NCBI GenBank assembly: GCA_964468345.1
Contig: CAYXVZ010000007.1
Span: 62,001-126,000 of the forward strand
DNA length: 64,000 nucleotides
Direction: 5' to 3'
Source: DALYLB01 sp964468345
GTDB lineage: Bacteria > Acidobacteriota > Blastocatellia > RBC074
Below, piece after piece: positions 52,685-61,687 of this stretch. Under the pieces are notes generated by a model, which was not told the DNA's origin, searched no databases, and saw nothing but the letters and a program-made list of their open reading frames with translations. The stretch's first letter is position 1. The number at the start of each line of letters is the position of its first letter. Position numbers and translations under genes: made by a program.

Positions 52685-55600
52685 TTACTGGCAGGACGGC
52701 GGATAGACCGGAATCGTCAGGCTCGCCGTGCCAAGAGTCACTTTATGAAGGTTGTGACCGCCATTAAATCCATTTGGATTGGGGTTGCTGGTGATGGTGG
52801 CCCCGATTAGGCCACCATCGGTGCCCTGGCCGCTGGTCCACAGCTTCATCCAACCGGTTCGCCCTGCGGGAACGACCTCGCTGAAACGAGGTGTGGTTCG
52901 CGGGAAGTTGCTGGTAAGCGCCGTGCGCAATTGGCATGCGCCCTGATTGAACGAAAAGCTGTAAGGCGTTTCTGTGTCGTCAAACAGCAGGCCGAAAACA
53001 GATCCGAGCGTCGCCGCGCTGCCCGTCAAATCGCCGCCGATTCGGTTGAGAATCAGCAGCGTGGAGTTTCCGTCGGCAACACTCGACAGACTGTCGGCTG
53101 CAACGACGCGGCCCAGGTAGTTGTACTGGGTTCCGTTGAATTGCAGCGTGGCCGTATTCGCGGATGCTGAGCACTCCGGAAGCTCAATCGCGGTGATTGC
53201 TTCGGCGCCGAGGTTCGCCTGATGTCCCGAGGACATCTTGACGTACTCCTCGCCAATCAGGTTATTGAACTTGGTCGGGCAACCCTTGTCATCGACGGCG
53301 ATGGCGATCAAATATCCCGAGACGCCCGGATCGAGATCCGACATCAGGAAGCTCGTCGTCTGATTCGGTGTCAGGCAAAGGTAGTTATCCGCCACGGAAC
53401 ACGTGGAGCCATCAATGAAGAAAAGGTGAACGAACGCCGGCCGCGCGACGTCGATATTGGTGATTGAGATCCGCGTGTTTTGCGAATTTCCGCTCGAGGG
53501 ATCCGAGATATAGAAGGGAAACAGCAGAATCGAGCCGGGGCGCTGGTCGCTGCCCGCCGAATTGATCTGTTCTGGCATTAGCAGGCCGGGGCCTACCACG
53601 GGACAATCCGGCCCCGTGCAGGGGGGCGGCGTGCAGTTGGTTTCGAGACAGCGTGAAACCGACACGATTGTGTCGTTCAGATTGTCTGCGTTCGAATCGT
53701 AGTTGACGCGGAAATCCGTGCAGAAACGAACGCCGACGGGCGTCCCCTGGCGGAGGCGGACCTGATAGGTCAATGTGATCGTCTGGCCGGGCTGAACCGA
53801 ACCATTCCATTCGACCTGGTTGGAGGTGATGGCGCAGGTTCCGGAAGTCGTCGTGCAGGATCCGGTGATGCCGGTCACCTGCACGGGAAGAACAGCCACG
53901 AATTCCGATCCGGGATTATCGTTCTGAACGCCGTCGCCGCTATTGGTCAGTTTGACTTCATAGCTGACGATGTTTCCGCCTCCCAGGCAAACATCCGGAG
54001 AATTTGTTCGAATCCCGACGTTGCCTGTTGTGAATTTCGGCATCGGTGGCGGGTTTACCGTCACGGTCGTTGTGCTGGAATTGTTTCCAGGCGTGGGATC
54101 ATTTGTTGTTGTTGCCACTGTCGCCGTGTTGGAAAGCGGCCCGGGCACGTAATTGATGCTGACGCGCGCGCGAATCACAATGGTTGCGGCGTTGCCGGGA
54201 GCCGTTGCATCCAGCTTTCCAATATTACAAGTGATTGTTTGTGTTCCCGTGCAGCTTCCTTTCGAGGCTGTGACCGATTCCAATGTCAGTCCGCCGGCCA
54301 GTGAATCCGTGACGGTAACCGCATCAGCCATCGATGGGCCGTTATTGGTGACAAGCAGATTGAATGTGACAACTTCAGAGGCGCGCACCGGATTCGGCGT
54401 CGCGGTCTTTATGATCGAGACATCGCTGCTCGGATCGAGGCTGGTGGTGCTGGTCGAGGAACCGTTTCCAGGATTCGGATCGGCCACTCCGGGAGGTCCG
54501 ATCACGGTTGCTGTATTAATGATGTTCCCCGTCGCGTCGGCGGAGACGGTGGCATTCACCGTGAAAGTGGCTTTGCCGGATGGCAACAAATTCACCGTTG
54601 AATTGATGTTGCCGGTTCCGCTCGCATCATTGCAGCTCGAGCCTGCGGTAGCGGTGCAGGTCCAGGATACATTGCGCAATTGGGAGGGCATCGGATCTGT
54701 GACCGTCGCTCCGCTGACGGCGCTGGGCCCGCTGTTGCTGACGTCAATCGTGTAACGGATGGCCATACCCGGCGTCACCGGCGTCGTGTTGAGCGTTTTC
54801 ACGACGGAGAGGTCCGCCTGAGGCGTCAGCTGATCCGTGTCGGTCGCCGAGTTATTTCCCGTTGCAGTGTCGGTGACAGAGGCGGGCGGTGCAATGCTGG
54901 CCGTGTTGATGACTGTTCCCGTGGCTCCAGCGGAAACCTGTGCTATGACCGTAAACGTCACCGTGCCGGCCGGCAAAAGATTCGCGGTTGTATTGATCGA
55001 ACCCGTGCCGGAAACCGAGCCGCAACTCGATCCCACCGAAGCGCGGCAAGTCCAGGTTGCATTCGTCAGGCTTGACGGCAGGTTGTCAACGATTGCCGCG
55101 CCCGGAACAGTGCTCGGGCCATTGTTGGTTGCCACAATCGTATAGGTAGTCGATGTTCCCGGCACAAGGCTGGTCACGCCGTTTGTCTTCGTGATTGTCA
55201 GATCGGCTTGTGGCGTCAGCGTGTCTGTATCGCTCGCGGAATTGTTATTGGGATTGGTTTCGACCGCGCCCGGCGGGGAGGCCACGACGGCAGTGTTAGT
55301 GACGCTGCCTGTTGCGCCGGGAGCGGGGAAGGCTGTGATCAGAAAGGTCGCCGAGCCTCCGTTGAGGAGATTCACTCGTGTGTCCAGGTTTCCCGTGCCG
55401 CTCGAAACGATGCACGAAGAGCCTTGTGTCGCCGTGCAGGTCCAGGAGCTGGAAGTGAAGACCGCGGGAAGCAGATCGCGCACTTCAACCCCGAAGACAT
55501 CGCGGGGGCCATTATTCATTGCCACAACCGTATAGGTTGTCGCCTGTCCCGGAATAATGATCGAGGAGTTATTCGTTTTGGTGATGGTCAGGTCGCTGGT

Positions 55601-57199
55601 GGTCGAGCAGAAGGGAATGCTCGGGATGCTGTTCGAGATTGCCCCCGTCGCGCCTCGCGTCGCGCCATTGGCTGGAAACTCCGCAAGGGAAGACGCCGTG
55701 GTCGTGCCGTTGACGCCGCCCCGCACTTCGGTGGTCATCGTTCCGCCGGAATAGGCAATGAATCCGCCGCCGCCGCCGCCGCCCGGGCCTTCGGACTCCG
55801 GCTCGAAGGGAGCGGTAGGTTGCGATTGATTTCCGCCATTGCCGCCATTGGCCTGCGCGGTGATTCCGCTCAGGGAACCCGCTGAGACGACGATCGTCCC
55901 GCCCGCTCCACCGCCGCCGGGCGCATCCCGATGGGCATTTCGCGTGTTGCCGCCGTTGGTGCCGTTGGACCGCAGCTGACCGGATCCGCTGACAGAAGAA
56001 GCACGGATGAAAATCATACCGCCGCCGTTTCCGCCCGCGCCGCCACTGTCGTTGTTCTGTGCCCCGGCGCCGCCGCCGCCGCCAAGGAAGAGTCTGCCGG
56101 AGGGGTCCTGGGGAACCGGTCGGCCGCCCATGCCGCCGACCTCACGACGTTTATCGCCGGACCACACGTCGTTGCCAGGGCCCTGCGTCAACGCGTTTCC
56201 ATTTTCCACTGCATAGCTATAGCCGCCACGGCCCCCACCCGATGAATCCGTCAGCGCGTTATTATTCGCGATGTAGCCTGGATCGAGCTTCCAGGCATCC
56301 GCGCCAGTGACGTTTCCGTCCATAATGCCCTGGCCATTCCAGGTCTTATTGTTATTCCCGTTTGCGCCGCCGCCGCCGCCGCTATTGTGCGCGGTTCCGC
56401 CGCCGCCGCCATTGGCCGCCGCGCCGCGTCCGTACCGACCGCCCACCGCAAAATCATAATCAATCTGGTACCCTGCGATTCCTTCGCCTTTTTCCGCGCC
56501 GAAATCCTGCTGGGTGGTTCGATAATCGACGCGAAATCCGCCGCCGCCGGCCATCGAGAGCGCGCCGCCGCGAAATCCGAGGCCGGACATGTCGATCGCG
56601 CCGTTGATAACGGCTGCCCCCTCCACGTCCATTACGACGATGCCGCCTGTGACGCCGTCCCACGCCGGTGCCGTCAGCGAAGCTCCCGCATTGATCGTTA
56701 ATGTAGTGTATTGCGGGACGCGGATGACCTGAGTCTTGCCGGATACGGTATAGCTATATCGAAGTCCGCCGCAGGGAGGGTTAATTGTAATGACGTTATT
56801 GTTTGTGCCGCTGACAGTAACGAATTCATATCGGCCGGCGCTGTTGAGATTGGTAACCTGACCGAAATTCGGCGTGTCGGATGAGTCGATCGAGGCGCCG
56901 GCCATCTGAATAATCATGATTAGATCGCCGGGCTGCAATGTCGTTGGATTGAGGCCATTTGGCCCGCCCGGCGTGCTGACAGTGATTGTCGCCGATCCCG
57001 CCGGCGCGTCCGCCATCAGCTTTGCGTATTTATTGATGATGGTATTCGGACTTGAAACTATGAGGCTGCCGTCTTTTCCTGAGATCTCGGCCTTCGTTAC
57101 GGAAGGCATGTTCAACCAATTTAAAATCCCACGAAAGATCTGCGCATTGAGCGTGAGTGTAGCTATCAAAAGTGAGGTAATTATCAATTTTTTCTTCAT
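52685..57199 (-). CDS. Very large secreted protein with Gly-rich region and DUF11 repeats
   Basis: 1504 residues. Signal peptide (KKKLIITSLLIATLTLNA) and AAGGA box. An N-terminal beta-helix-like part is interrupted by a Gly/Asn-rich stretch (about 200-500, many GGGGG runs). Four DUF11 sandwich repeats begin near 533, 664, 792 and 920 (SDLTITKTN, ADLTITKTN, ADLSVVKTL, SDVSIIKTA), each with TYT(V/I)xxxNxGP. A fifth related domain (about 1060-1160) and a C-terminal region of about 300 residues (RPGSILLFPFYISD, SGYLIAIAVDDKG) follow. No LPXTG, PEP-CTERM or type IX sorting motif seen. Probably a surface structural or adhesive protein. Confidence 0.9.
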   Translation of the reverse strand: MKKKLIITSLLIATLTLNAQIFRGILNWLNMPSVTKAEISGKDGSLIVSSPNTIINKYAKLMADAPAGSATITVSTPGGPNGLNPTTLQPGDLIMIIQMAGASIDSSDTPNFGQVTNLNSAGRYEFVTVSGTNNNVITINPPCGGLRYSYTVSGKTQVIRVPQYTTLTINAGASLTAPAWDGVTGGIVVMDVEGAAVINGAIDMSGLGFRGGALSMAGGGGFRVDYRTTQQDFGAEKGEGIAGYQIDYDFAVGGRYGRGAAANGGGGGTAHNSGGGGGANGNNNKTWNGQGIMDGNVTGADAWKLDPGYIANNNALTDSSGGGRGGYSYAVENGNALTQGPGNDVWSGDKRREVGGMGGRPVPQDPSGRLFLGGGGGAGAQNNDSGGAGGNGGGMIFIRASSVSGSGQLRSNGTNGGNTRNAHRDAPGGGGAGGTIVVSAGSLSGITAQANGGNGGNQSQPTAPFEPESEGPGGGGGGGFIAYSGGTMTTEVRGGVNGTTTASSLAEFPANGATRGATGAISNSIPSIPFCSTTSDLTITKTNNSSIIIPGQATTYTVVAMNNGPRDVFGVEVRDLLPAVFTSSSWTCTATQGSSCIVSSGTGNLDTRVNLLNGGSATFLITAFPAPGATGSVTNTAVVASPPGAVETNPNNNSASDTDTLTPQADLTITKTNGVTSLVPGTSTTYTIVATNNGPSTVPGAAIVDNLPSSLTNATWTCRASVGSSCGSVSGTGSINTTANLLPAGTVTFTVIAQVSAGATGTVINTASIAPPASVTDTATGNNSATDTDQLTPQADLSVVKTLNTTPVTPGMAIRYTIDVSNSGPSAVSGATVTDPMPSQLRNVSWTCTATAGSSCNDASGTGNINSTVNLLPSGKATFTVNATVSADATGNIINTATVIGPPGVADPNPGNGSSTSTTSLDPSSDVSIIKTATPNPVRASEVVTFNLLVTNNGPSMADAVTVTDSLAGGLTLESVTASKGSCTGTQTITCNIGKLDATAPGNAATIVIRARVSINYVPGPLSNTATVATTTNDPTPGNNSSTTTVTVNPPPMPKFTTGNVGIRTNSPDVCLGGGNIVSYEVKLTNSGDGVQNDNPGSEFVAVLPVQVTGITGSCTTTSGTCAITSNQVEWNGSVQPGQTITLTYQVRLRQGTPVGVRFCTDFRVNYDSNADNLNDTIVSVSRCLETNCTPPPCTGPDCPVVGPGLLMPEQINSAGSDQRPGSILLFPFYISDPSSGNSQNTRISITNIDVARPAFVHLFFIDGSTCSVADNYLCLTPNQTTSFLMSDLDPGVSGYLIAIAVDDKGCPTKFNNLIGEEYVKMSSGHQANLGAEAITAIELPECSASANTATLQFNGTQYNYLGRVVAADSLSSVADGNSTLLILNRIGGDLTGSAATLGSVFGLLFDDTETPYSFSFNQGACQLRTALTSNFPRTTPRFSEVVPAGRTGWMKLWTSGQGTDGGLIGATITSNPNPNGFNGGHNLHKVTLGTASLTIPVYPPSCQ

Positions 57200-57982
57200 A
57201 ACACGGTTCCTTCGCCGGATCTACCGGTGTGAGGGTGTCGGGGCTGGCCTCGTCTGATGCAATAGCGGATACATCCGTTGCACGCAAGATAGGGACAAGT
57301 TTATCTTCTTGCGGGCAAGGTGCTATCCGTCAGGTAGATCCGAAATTAGTGTGGGGAAATCGTTTTATACGGGGTCGGGGTGTTTCGGACAATAATTCAG
57401 TCCGGTCCTGCCTGCTTTGATAGTGACAGAGGATTTCGCAGGAGGACCACACCTGATTTCCGGTTGCAATGGCGGGCCGTGCAAAAACAATCAGACGCTG
57501 GAGCTGGGGCGGAACAAGTGAGGTGCTCTCAGACGCACGATTGAATCGCAGAGTCGTACTCAGTATCGTCTAGTTGGGTTCGATTTTACTTTTCGAGCAA
57601 CTGCATCAACGGTGGATGGGGTATCTGCATTGAATCATCGCCTGAGTTTATAACAAATCAGTAACGAATCCATGCATCCAGTGAGGCCCACCATGAAGAG
57701 ATCATACTGAACTTTATCTAAGATGTCTATCAATAATTGTACAAAGGACTTTCAGGATTCCCCAGGATTGTATTCAGGAAAAATCGGCCCCGGTGCCGAA
57801 TTTGAACGCGGTGTCGGCCGGAGGGGACGTTGCATGAAATCAGCAGGTGGGCGCTCGTTCAAATGCAGTCCTCGAAATGATTCCGATTCTGAAGGACACA
57901 AGCTTGTGTGTGATCCGGTCCCGGTTTATGATGCGGCGGCAAAATTATCCTTACCTAAAACGTACACGGAGGAAACCAAGAA
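57200..57982. promoter_or_regulatory. Long divergent gap between the DUF11 and BMC genes
   Basis: 783 bases with promoters expected at both ends. GGATCTACC (57212-57220) recurs inverted near 57332-57340, so the DUF11 leader may fold. A frame at 57723-57986 has no plausible protein features. No riboswitch (including cobalamin) or regulator gene was recognised upstream of the microcompartment genes. Confidence 0.35.
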
Positions 57983-58342
57983 ATGAGTATGGAAGCGCTC
58001 GGCATGGTCGAGACGAAAGGATTTGTCGGAGCCGTCGAGGCAGCAGATGCGATGGTGAAAGCGGCGAATGTGGTTCTGGTCGGGAAAGAATATATCGGCG
58101 CCGGGCTCGTAACGGTATTTGTTCGCGGTGATGTGGGCGCTGTGAAGGCCGCCACGGATGCGGGCGCGGCAGCAGCCCGTCGCGTGGGGGAATTGATTTC
58201 AGTGCATGTCATTCCGCGTCCACATATTGAAGTTGAACGAATCGTTCCGCAGAATGGATATGCAGGCGGATCCAGGATTGAAGGCGCAGAGCAGCGGGCA
58301 CTCGGCGACGGCGGCAAGCAGACAGACCTCAAGAAAAAATAA
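57983..58342 (+). CDS. BMC-H shell hexamer protein of a bacterial microcompartment
   Basis: 119 residues. BMC domain 1-90: MEALGMVETKGFVGAVEAAD, conserved K26, pore loop Y37-I-G-A-G41, VFVRGDVGAVKAATDAG and the VIPRPH turn (76-81), all typical of PduA/EutM/CcmK-like hexamers. A 29-residue tail rich in Gly, Lys and Asp follows, longer than usual. GGAGG lies 10 bases before the ATG. Hexamers tile the facets of protein shells around a metabolic pathway. It is followed 12 bases later by a cargo-type aldehyde dehydrogenase. No BMC-T or vertex (BMC-P) gene is in the window. Confidence 0.95.
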   Translation: MSMEALGMVETKGFVGAVEAADAMVKAANVVLVGKEYIGAGLVTVFVRGDVGAVKAATDAGAAAARRVGELISVHVIPRPHIEVERIVPQNGYAGGSRIEGAEQRALGDGGKQTDLKKK

Positions 58343-58354
58343 GAGATCGAACCG

Positions 58355-60085
58355 ATGCCCGATAAAGATTTGCAATCGATCCAGGCCTCGCGCGATCTGG
58401 TGGAGGCCGCGCACCGCGCACAGGCCATCGTTGCCGGGTTCGACCAGGCCAGAATCGATGCCATCTGCGAGGCCATGGCAATCGCGGCGCGGGAGCATTC
58501 CCAGCGCCTCGCACAGCTGGCTCATGAGGAAAGCGGCTATGGCAATCCCACCGATAAGAACATCAAAAATTTATTTTCGGCCGTCGAGATTCATAACTAT
58601 TTTCGCGGTCTGAAGACGGTCGGCGTTGTCCGAGAAACGGATTCAGTCATAGAGATCGCCGCGCCGCGTGGCGTGGTTGCGGCAATCATTCCATCCACAA
58701 ATCCCACTTCGACCGCGATCTTCAAGATTCTCATCTCGATCAAATCGCGAAACAGCGTGGTGCTCAGTCCGCACCCGTCGGCGACAACGTGTGTCGTCGA
58801 GACGGCGCGCCTGATGCGAGAGGCCGGCATCAAAGCCGGCTTGCCCGCGGAGGCGATCGGCTGTCTCGATCAGACCAGCGTCGAAGGTACGGAAACGCTG
58901 ATGAAGCACAAACTGACGGCTGTCATTCTGGCGACGGGCGGACTCGGTCTTGTGCGGGCGGCGTATTCTTCCGGGAAGCCTGCATTCGGAGTGGGACCGG
59001 GCAATGTGCCCGCATTCATTGAACGCACGGCGGATGTGGCCAAGGCCGTGCGGGACATTCTCGCGGGGAAGTGCTTCGATTACGGAACCATTTGCGCTTC
59101 AGAGCAGGCCGTTGTCGCGGATGCCTCGATCGATCGGGAAGTCCGCCAGCAATTCGCCGCCCAGGGCGCGTACTTTTTGACGCCGGCACAGGCAGATCAA
59201 TTGGCGAAGCTTGTTGTGACGCCGCAGCGCGGCCTCAATCCGAAAATCGTGGGCAAGCCCGCGACCACGCTGGCGGAATGGGCGGGCATCAGCGTTCCGC
59301 CGGGCACGCGATGCCTGATGGCTGAAGTTGGCGGCGTGGGACGGGACTTCCCGCTTTCAATTGAGAAGCTCTCTCCGATTCTGGCGTATTACACGGTGAA
59401 TGGCCTGGAAGAGGGCAGCAGTCTGTGCAATGAGATTTTGCATTTCGGCGGGATGGGCCATACAGCTTCGATTCACTCCCGGGACCGAAAGGCCGTTCTG
59501 ATGTACGGCACGTTAATGCCTGCGGCGCGCATCGTCGTCAATACGCCGTCCACGCATGGAGCCATCGGCTTTTCGACCGCGCTCTCACCCTCGATGACCT
59601 TGGGATGCGGTTCATGGGGAGGCAATGTCACATCAGATAACATCTCGCCGTTGCACCTGATGGATATTAAGCGAATTGCGTATGAGACGCGGCCTGTAAC
59701 TTCGGCGCAGGCGGCTCCGCCAATTCCCTCGCTTTCAGGCGCAAGCGCAAGAGCCGAGGTTTCCTCGCTTCCTAGTCTCGATCAAATCGGAACCCTCGTG
59801 GATAATTTTCTTGCTGGGAGAAGACCCGCGCCGTCGCCAGCCTCGGCACCGGCACAACCTCAGGTGGTTTCGCCGCCTCCGCCTCCGATAGCGCCGCCTC
59901 CGCCTTCGGCGGCACCAGCAGCTTCAGCGAATCACCAAAAGCCGAAGGGAGTCGATTTTGTGTGCGAAGAGGATGTTCGGATGGCGATTTCGAAGGCGGA
60001 AAAAATTTATATCAATGCCAAGACCATCATTACGCCGGCAGCGCGCGATCTGGGATTGGCGCATGAAATCTTCGTCAAAGCCTGA
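58355..60085 (+). CDS. CoA-acylating aldehyde dehydrogenase of a microcompartment, with long C-terminal extension
   Basis: 576 residues. ALDH domain 1 to about 446, catalytic C247 in GTICASEQAVV, with IIPSTNPTSTAIFK and FGGMGHTASIHS, as in EutE/PduP and the N-terminal half of AdhE. It oxidises acetaldehyde or propionaldehyde to the acyl-CoA with NAD+. The extension is unusual: an amphipathic helix LDQIGTLVDNFLAG (475-488) flanked by Ser/Ala and Pro/Ala linkers, like an encapsulation peptide, then from about 533 a EutQ-N-like segment (EEDVRMAISKAEKIY, IITPAARDLGLAHEIF). The same kind of segment is in the RpiB-like protein at 47183. Partner of the BMC-H gene. Confidence 0.92.
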   Translation: MPDKDLQSIQASRDLVEAAHRAQAIVAGFDQARIDAICEAMAIAAREHSQRLAQLAHEESGYGNPTDKNIKNLFSAVEIHNYFRGLKTVGVVRETDSVIEIAAPRGVVAAIIPSTNPTSTAIFKILISIKSRNSVVLSPHPSATTCVVETARLMREAGIKAGLPAEAIGCLDQTSVEGTETLMKHKLTAVILATGGLGLVRAAYSSGKPAFGVGPGNVPAFIERTADVAKAVRDILAGKCFDYGTICASEQAVVADASIDREVRQQFAAQGAYFLTPAQADQLAKLVVTPQRGLNPKIVGKPATTLAEWAGISVPPGTRCLMAEVGGVGRDFPLSIEKLSPILAYYTVNGLEEGSSLCNEILHFGGMGHTASIHSRDRKAVLMYGTLMPAARIVVNTPSTHGAIGFSTALSPSMTLGCGSWGGNVTSDNISPLHLMDIKRIAYETRPVTSAQAAPPIPSLSGASARAEVSSLPSLDQIGTLVDNFLAGRRPAPSPASAPAQPQVVSPPPPPIAPPPPSAAPAASANHQKPKGVDFVCEEDVRMAISKAEKIYINAKTIITPAARDLGLAHEIFVKA

Positions 60086-60112
60086 TTCGCGCGACTGCCA
60101 TGCGAGTGTCGA

Positions 60113-61390
60113 TTACCAGTCGACCACTGAGCCGTCATCGGCGTCATAGCTTTCAGTGTTCTTCCAGTCGTGACCGATTTTATCCTTCATGGCCTCTTCA
60201 TCGAGTTCGATGCCGAGTCCCGGCCCCGTCGGCAGATCGATGTAACCGTCCCGCACCTTGAAGGGATTCTTGATATACCCTTCGCCGAGACTGACCTGTT
60301 CCTGGCAAAGGAAATTCGGAATCGACGCCGCGATTTGCAAGCCCGCAGCCAATGAGATCGGTCCCAGGGGATTATGCGGCGCGATCGTGGCGTAATAGGC
60401 TTCGGCCATGCCGGCGATCAGCCGCACTTCAGTGATTCCCCCGGCATGGCATAAATCGGGTTGCAGAATGACCGCCGCGCCTTTTTCGAGAATTTCACGA
60501 AATCCCCATTTGGTGAAAATGCGCTCCCCGGTTGCGATCGGGATATGGGTTTGCTTGGCCATCTCGGCCATCATATCCACATTCTGGCAGTTGATAATCT
60601 CTTCGTAAAAATATGGCTGGTAGGGCTCCAGGACTTTCATCAGCAATTTCGCGGTTCCCGGTTGAATCGCTCCATGAAAGTCTATGCCGAGATCGCCTTC
60701 TTTGCCGACGATTTCTTTCAGGCTGGCAAAGTGCTTTTCAACATTTTCCACATAGGCGTGATTATCGACCGGGCGGGAGAATCGGTCGTTCAATCTTGCG
60801 GGACCAGTCTTGAATGCAGTGAATCCCTGCGCGCGGGCTGCCTTAACCTGTTCTGGCGTTCTGGCGTGCGCATAAACGCGAATTCGATTGCGGGTCGGGC
60901 CGCCCAGCAGTTCATACACCGGGACTCCGAGAAGTTTGCCTTTGATATCCCAGAGCGCCTGATCGATCCCGGAAAGAGCGCTGGTCAGAATCGGGCCGCC
61001 GCGGTAAAAGGCGTGACGGTAAATGGCCTGCCAGTGATGCGCAACCGCGCGCGGATCCTTGCCGATCAGATAGGGCTCGACCTCTTTCACCGCCGTTGCG
61101 CAGGTCAATGCGCGGCCTTCGGTAATCGGTTCTCCCAGCCCCGTGACCCCTACATTGGTATGAATCTTTAAAAACAGCCATCGGGGTTTGACGAGAAACG
61201 TTTCCAATTTAGTGATCTTGACGCTTTCCTTCACGGTCGGTCGCGATTGCTGGGGGGCAGGCGGCGGCGCGGCCGGTTCGAATTGAACCGGATCTTCGCT
61301 GATCGAGGGGAGCGCGCTCATCCCTGCAATCGAGGCGACCGAGCCTTTCAGGATTTCACGGCGAGAAGACTGTGTTTCGGGCTTTTTCAC
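60113..61390 (-). CDS. Tat-exported enolase-superfamily dehydratase (galactonate dehydratase-like)
   Basis: 425 residues. A twin-arginine signal (SSRREILKGSVASIAG) precedes a mandelate racemase/muconate lactonising-type fold. Metal and catalytic residues: Asp/His in GIDFHGAI, Glu in YFYEEII, Glu in ATGERIF and His in APHNPLGP, the pattern of D-galactonate dehydratase and close relatives. Export is uncommon for this fold. Converges with the aldehyde dehydrogenase gene with only 27 bases between, so no shared promoter. Substrate probably an aldonic acid, not proven. Confidence 0.87.
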   Translation of the reverse strand: MKKPETQSSRREILKGSVASIAGMSALPSISEDPVQFEPAAPPPAPQQSRPTVKESVKITKLETFLVKPRWLFLKIHTNVGVTGLGEPITEGRALTCATAVKEVEPYLIGKDPRAVAHHWQAIYRHAFYRGGPILTSALSGIDQALWDIKGKLLGVPVYELLGGPTRNRIRVYAHARTPEQVKAARAQGFTAFKTGPARLNDRFSRPVDNHAYVENVEKHFASLKEIVGKEGDLGIDFHGAIQPGTAKLLMKVLEPYQPYFYEEIINCQNVDMMAEMAKQTHIPIATGERIFTKWGFREILEKGAAVILQPDLCHAGGITEVRLIAGMAEAYYATIAPHNPLGPISLAAGLQIAASIPNFLCQEQVSLGEGYIKNPFKVRDGYIDLPTGPGLGIELDEEAMKDKIGHDWKNTESYDADDGSVVDW

Positions 61391-61687
61391 AGCAGGACTC
61401 CTTTCAGATTGTTAAGGGAATACGTGAACTACAAATGATAACGTTTCGTGGAATCTATCAGACCGGACTCACGGGGTACAGAGAATCGGGGAAATTCGGG
61501 CGAATCCGCCCGCACTCCGCGCAATAAAAAGATTCCCGCGTGACAATGAATATTTTTAGATTACAATATCTGCTTCACCAATTCCGGGATGCGCAATTTT
61601 TCAAGGACGACGCCTGTCTTTGGGAACCGATTGGCGAGGACGCGAACCAATAGATGGCGCGGTTTACGGGCTGATTTACAGGGTACA
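61391..61687. promoter_or_regulatory. Divergent gap before the SNF2 gene
   Basis: About 300 bases between divergent genes. Promoters for both are expected; no clear motif, repeat or small gene was found. Confidence 0.3.

Noticed and set aside
53970..56310. Several plus-strand frames of 100-225 codons
   Set aside because: Antisense to the DUF11 gene; their Val/Pro/Arg-rich products mirror its repeat codons.
47949..57695. Identical 13-mer GAGGCCCACCATG at 47949-47961 (after the RpiB-like gene) and 57683-57695 (before the BMC-H gene), considered as a shared operator
   Set aside because: Many 13-base matches are expected by chance in 64 kb, and it is neither palindromic nor placed near a promoter.
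57723..57986. Possible 87-residue protein directly before the BMC-H gene
   Set aside because: Overlaps the BMC-H start, has no good ribosome site, and the product looks like random low-complexity sequence.
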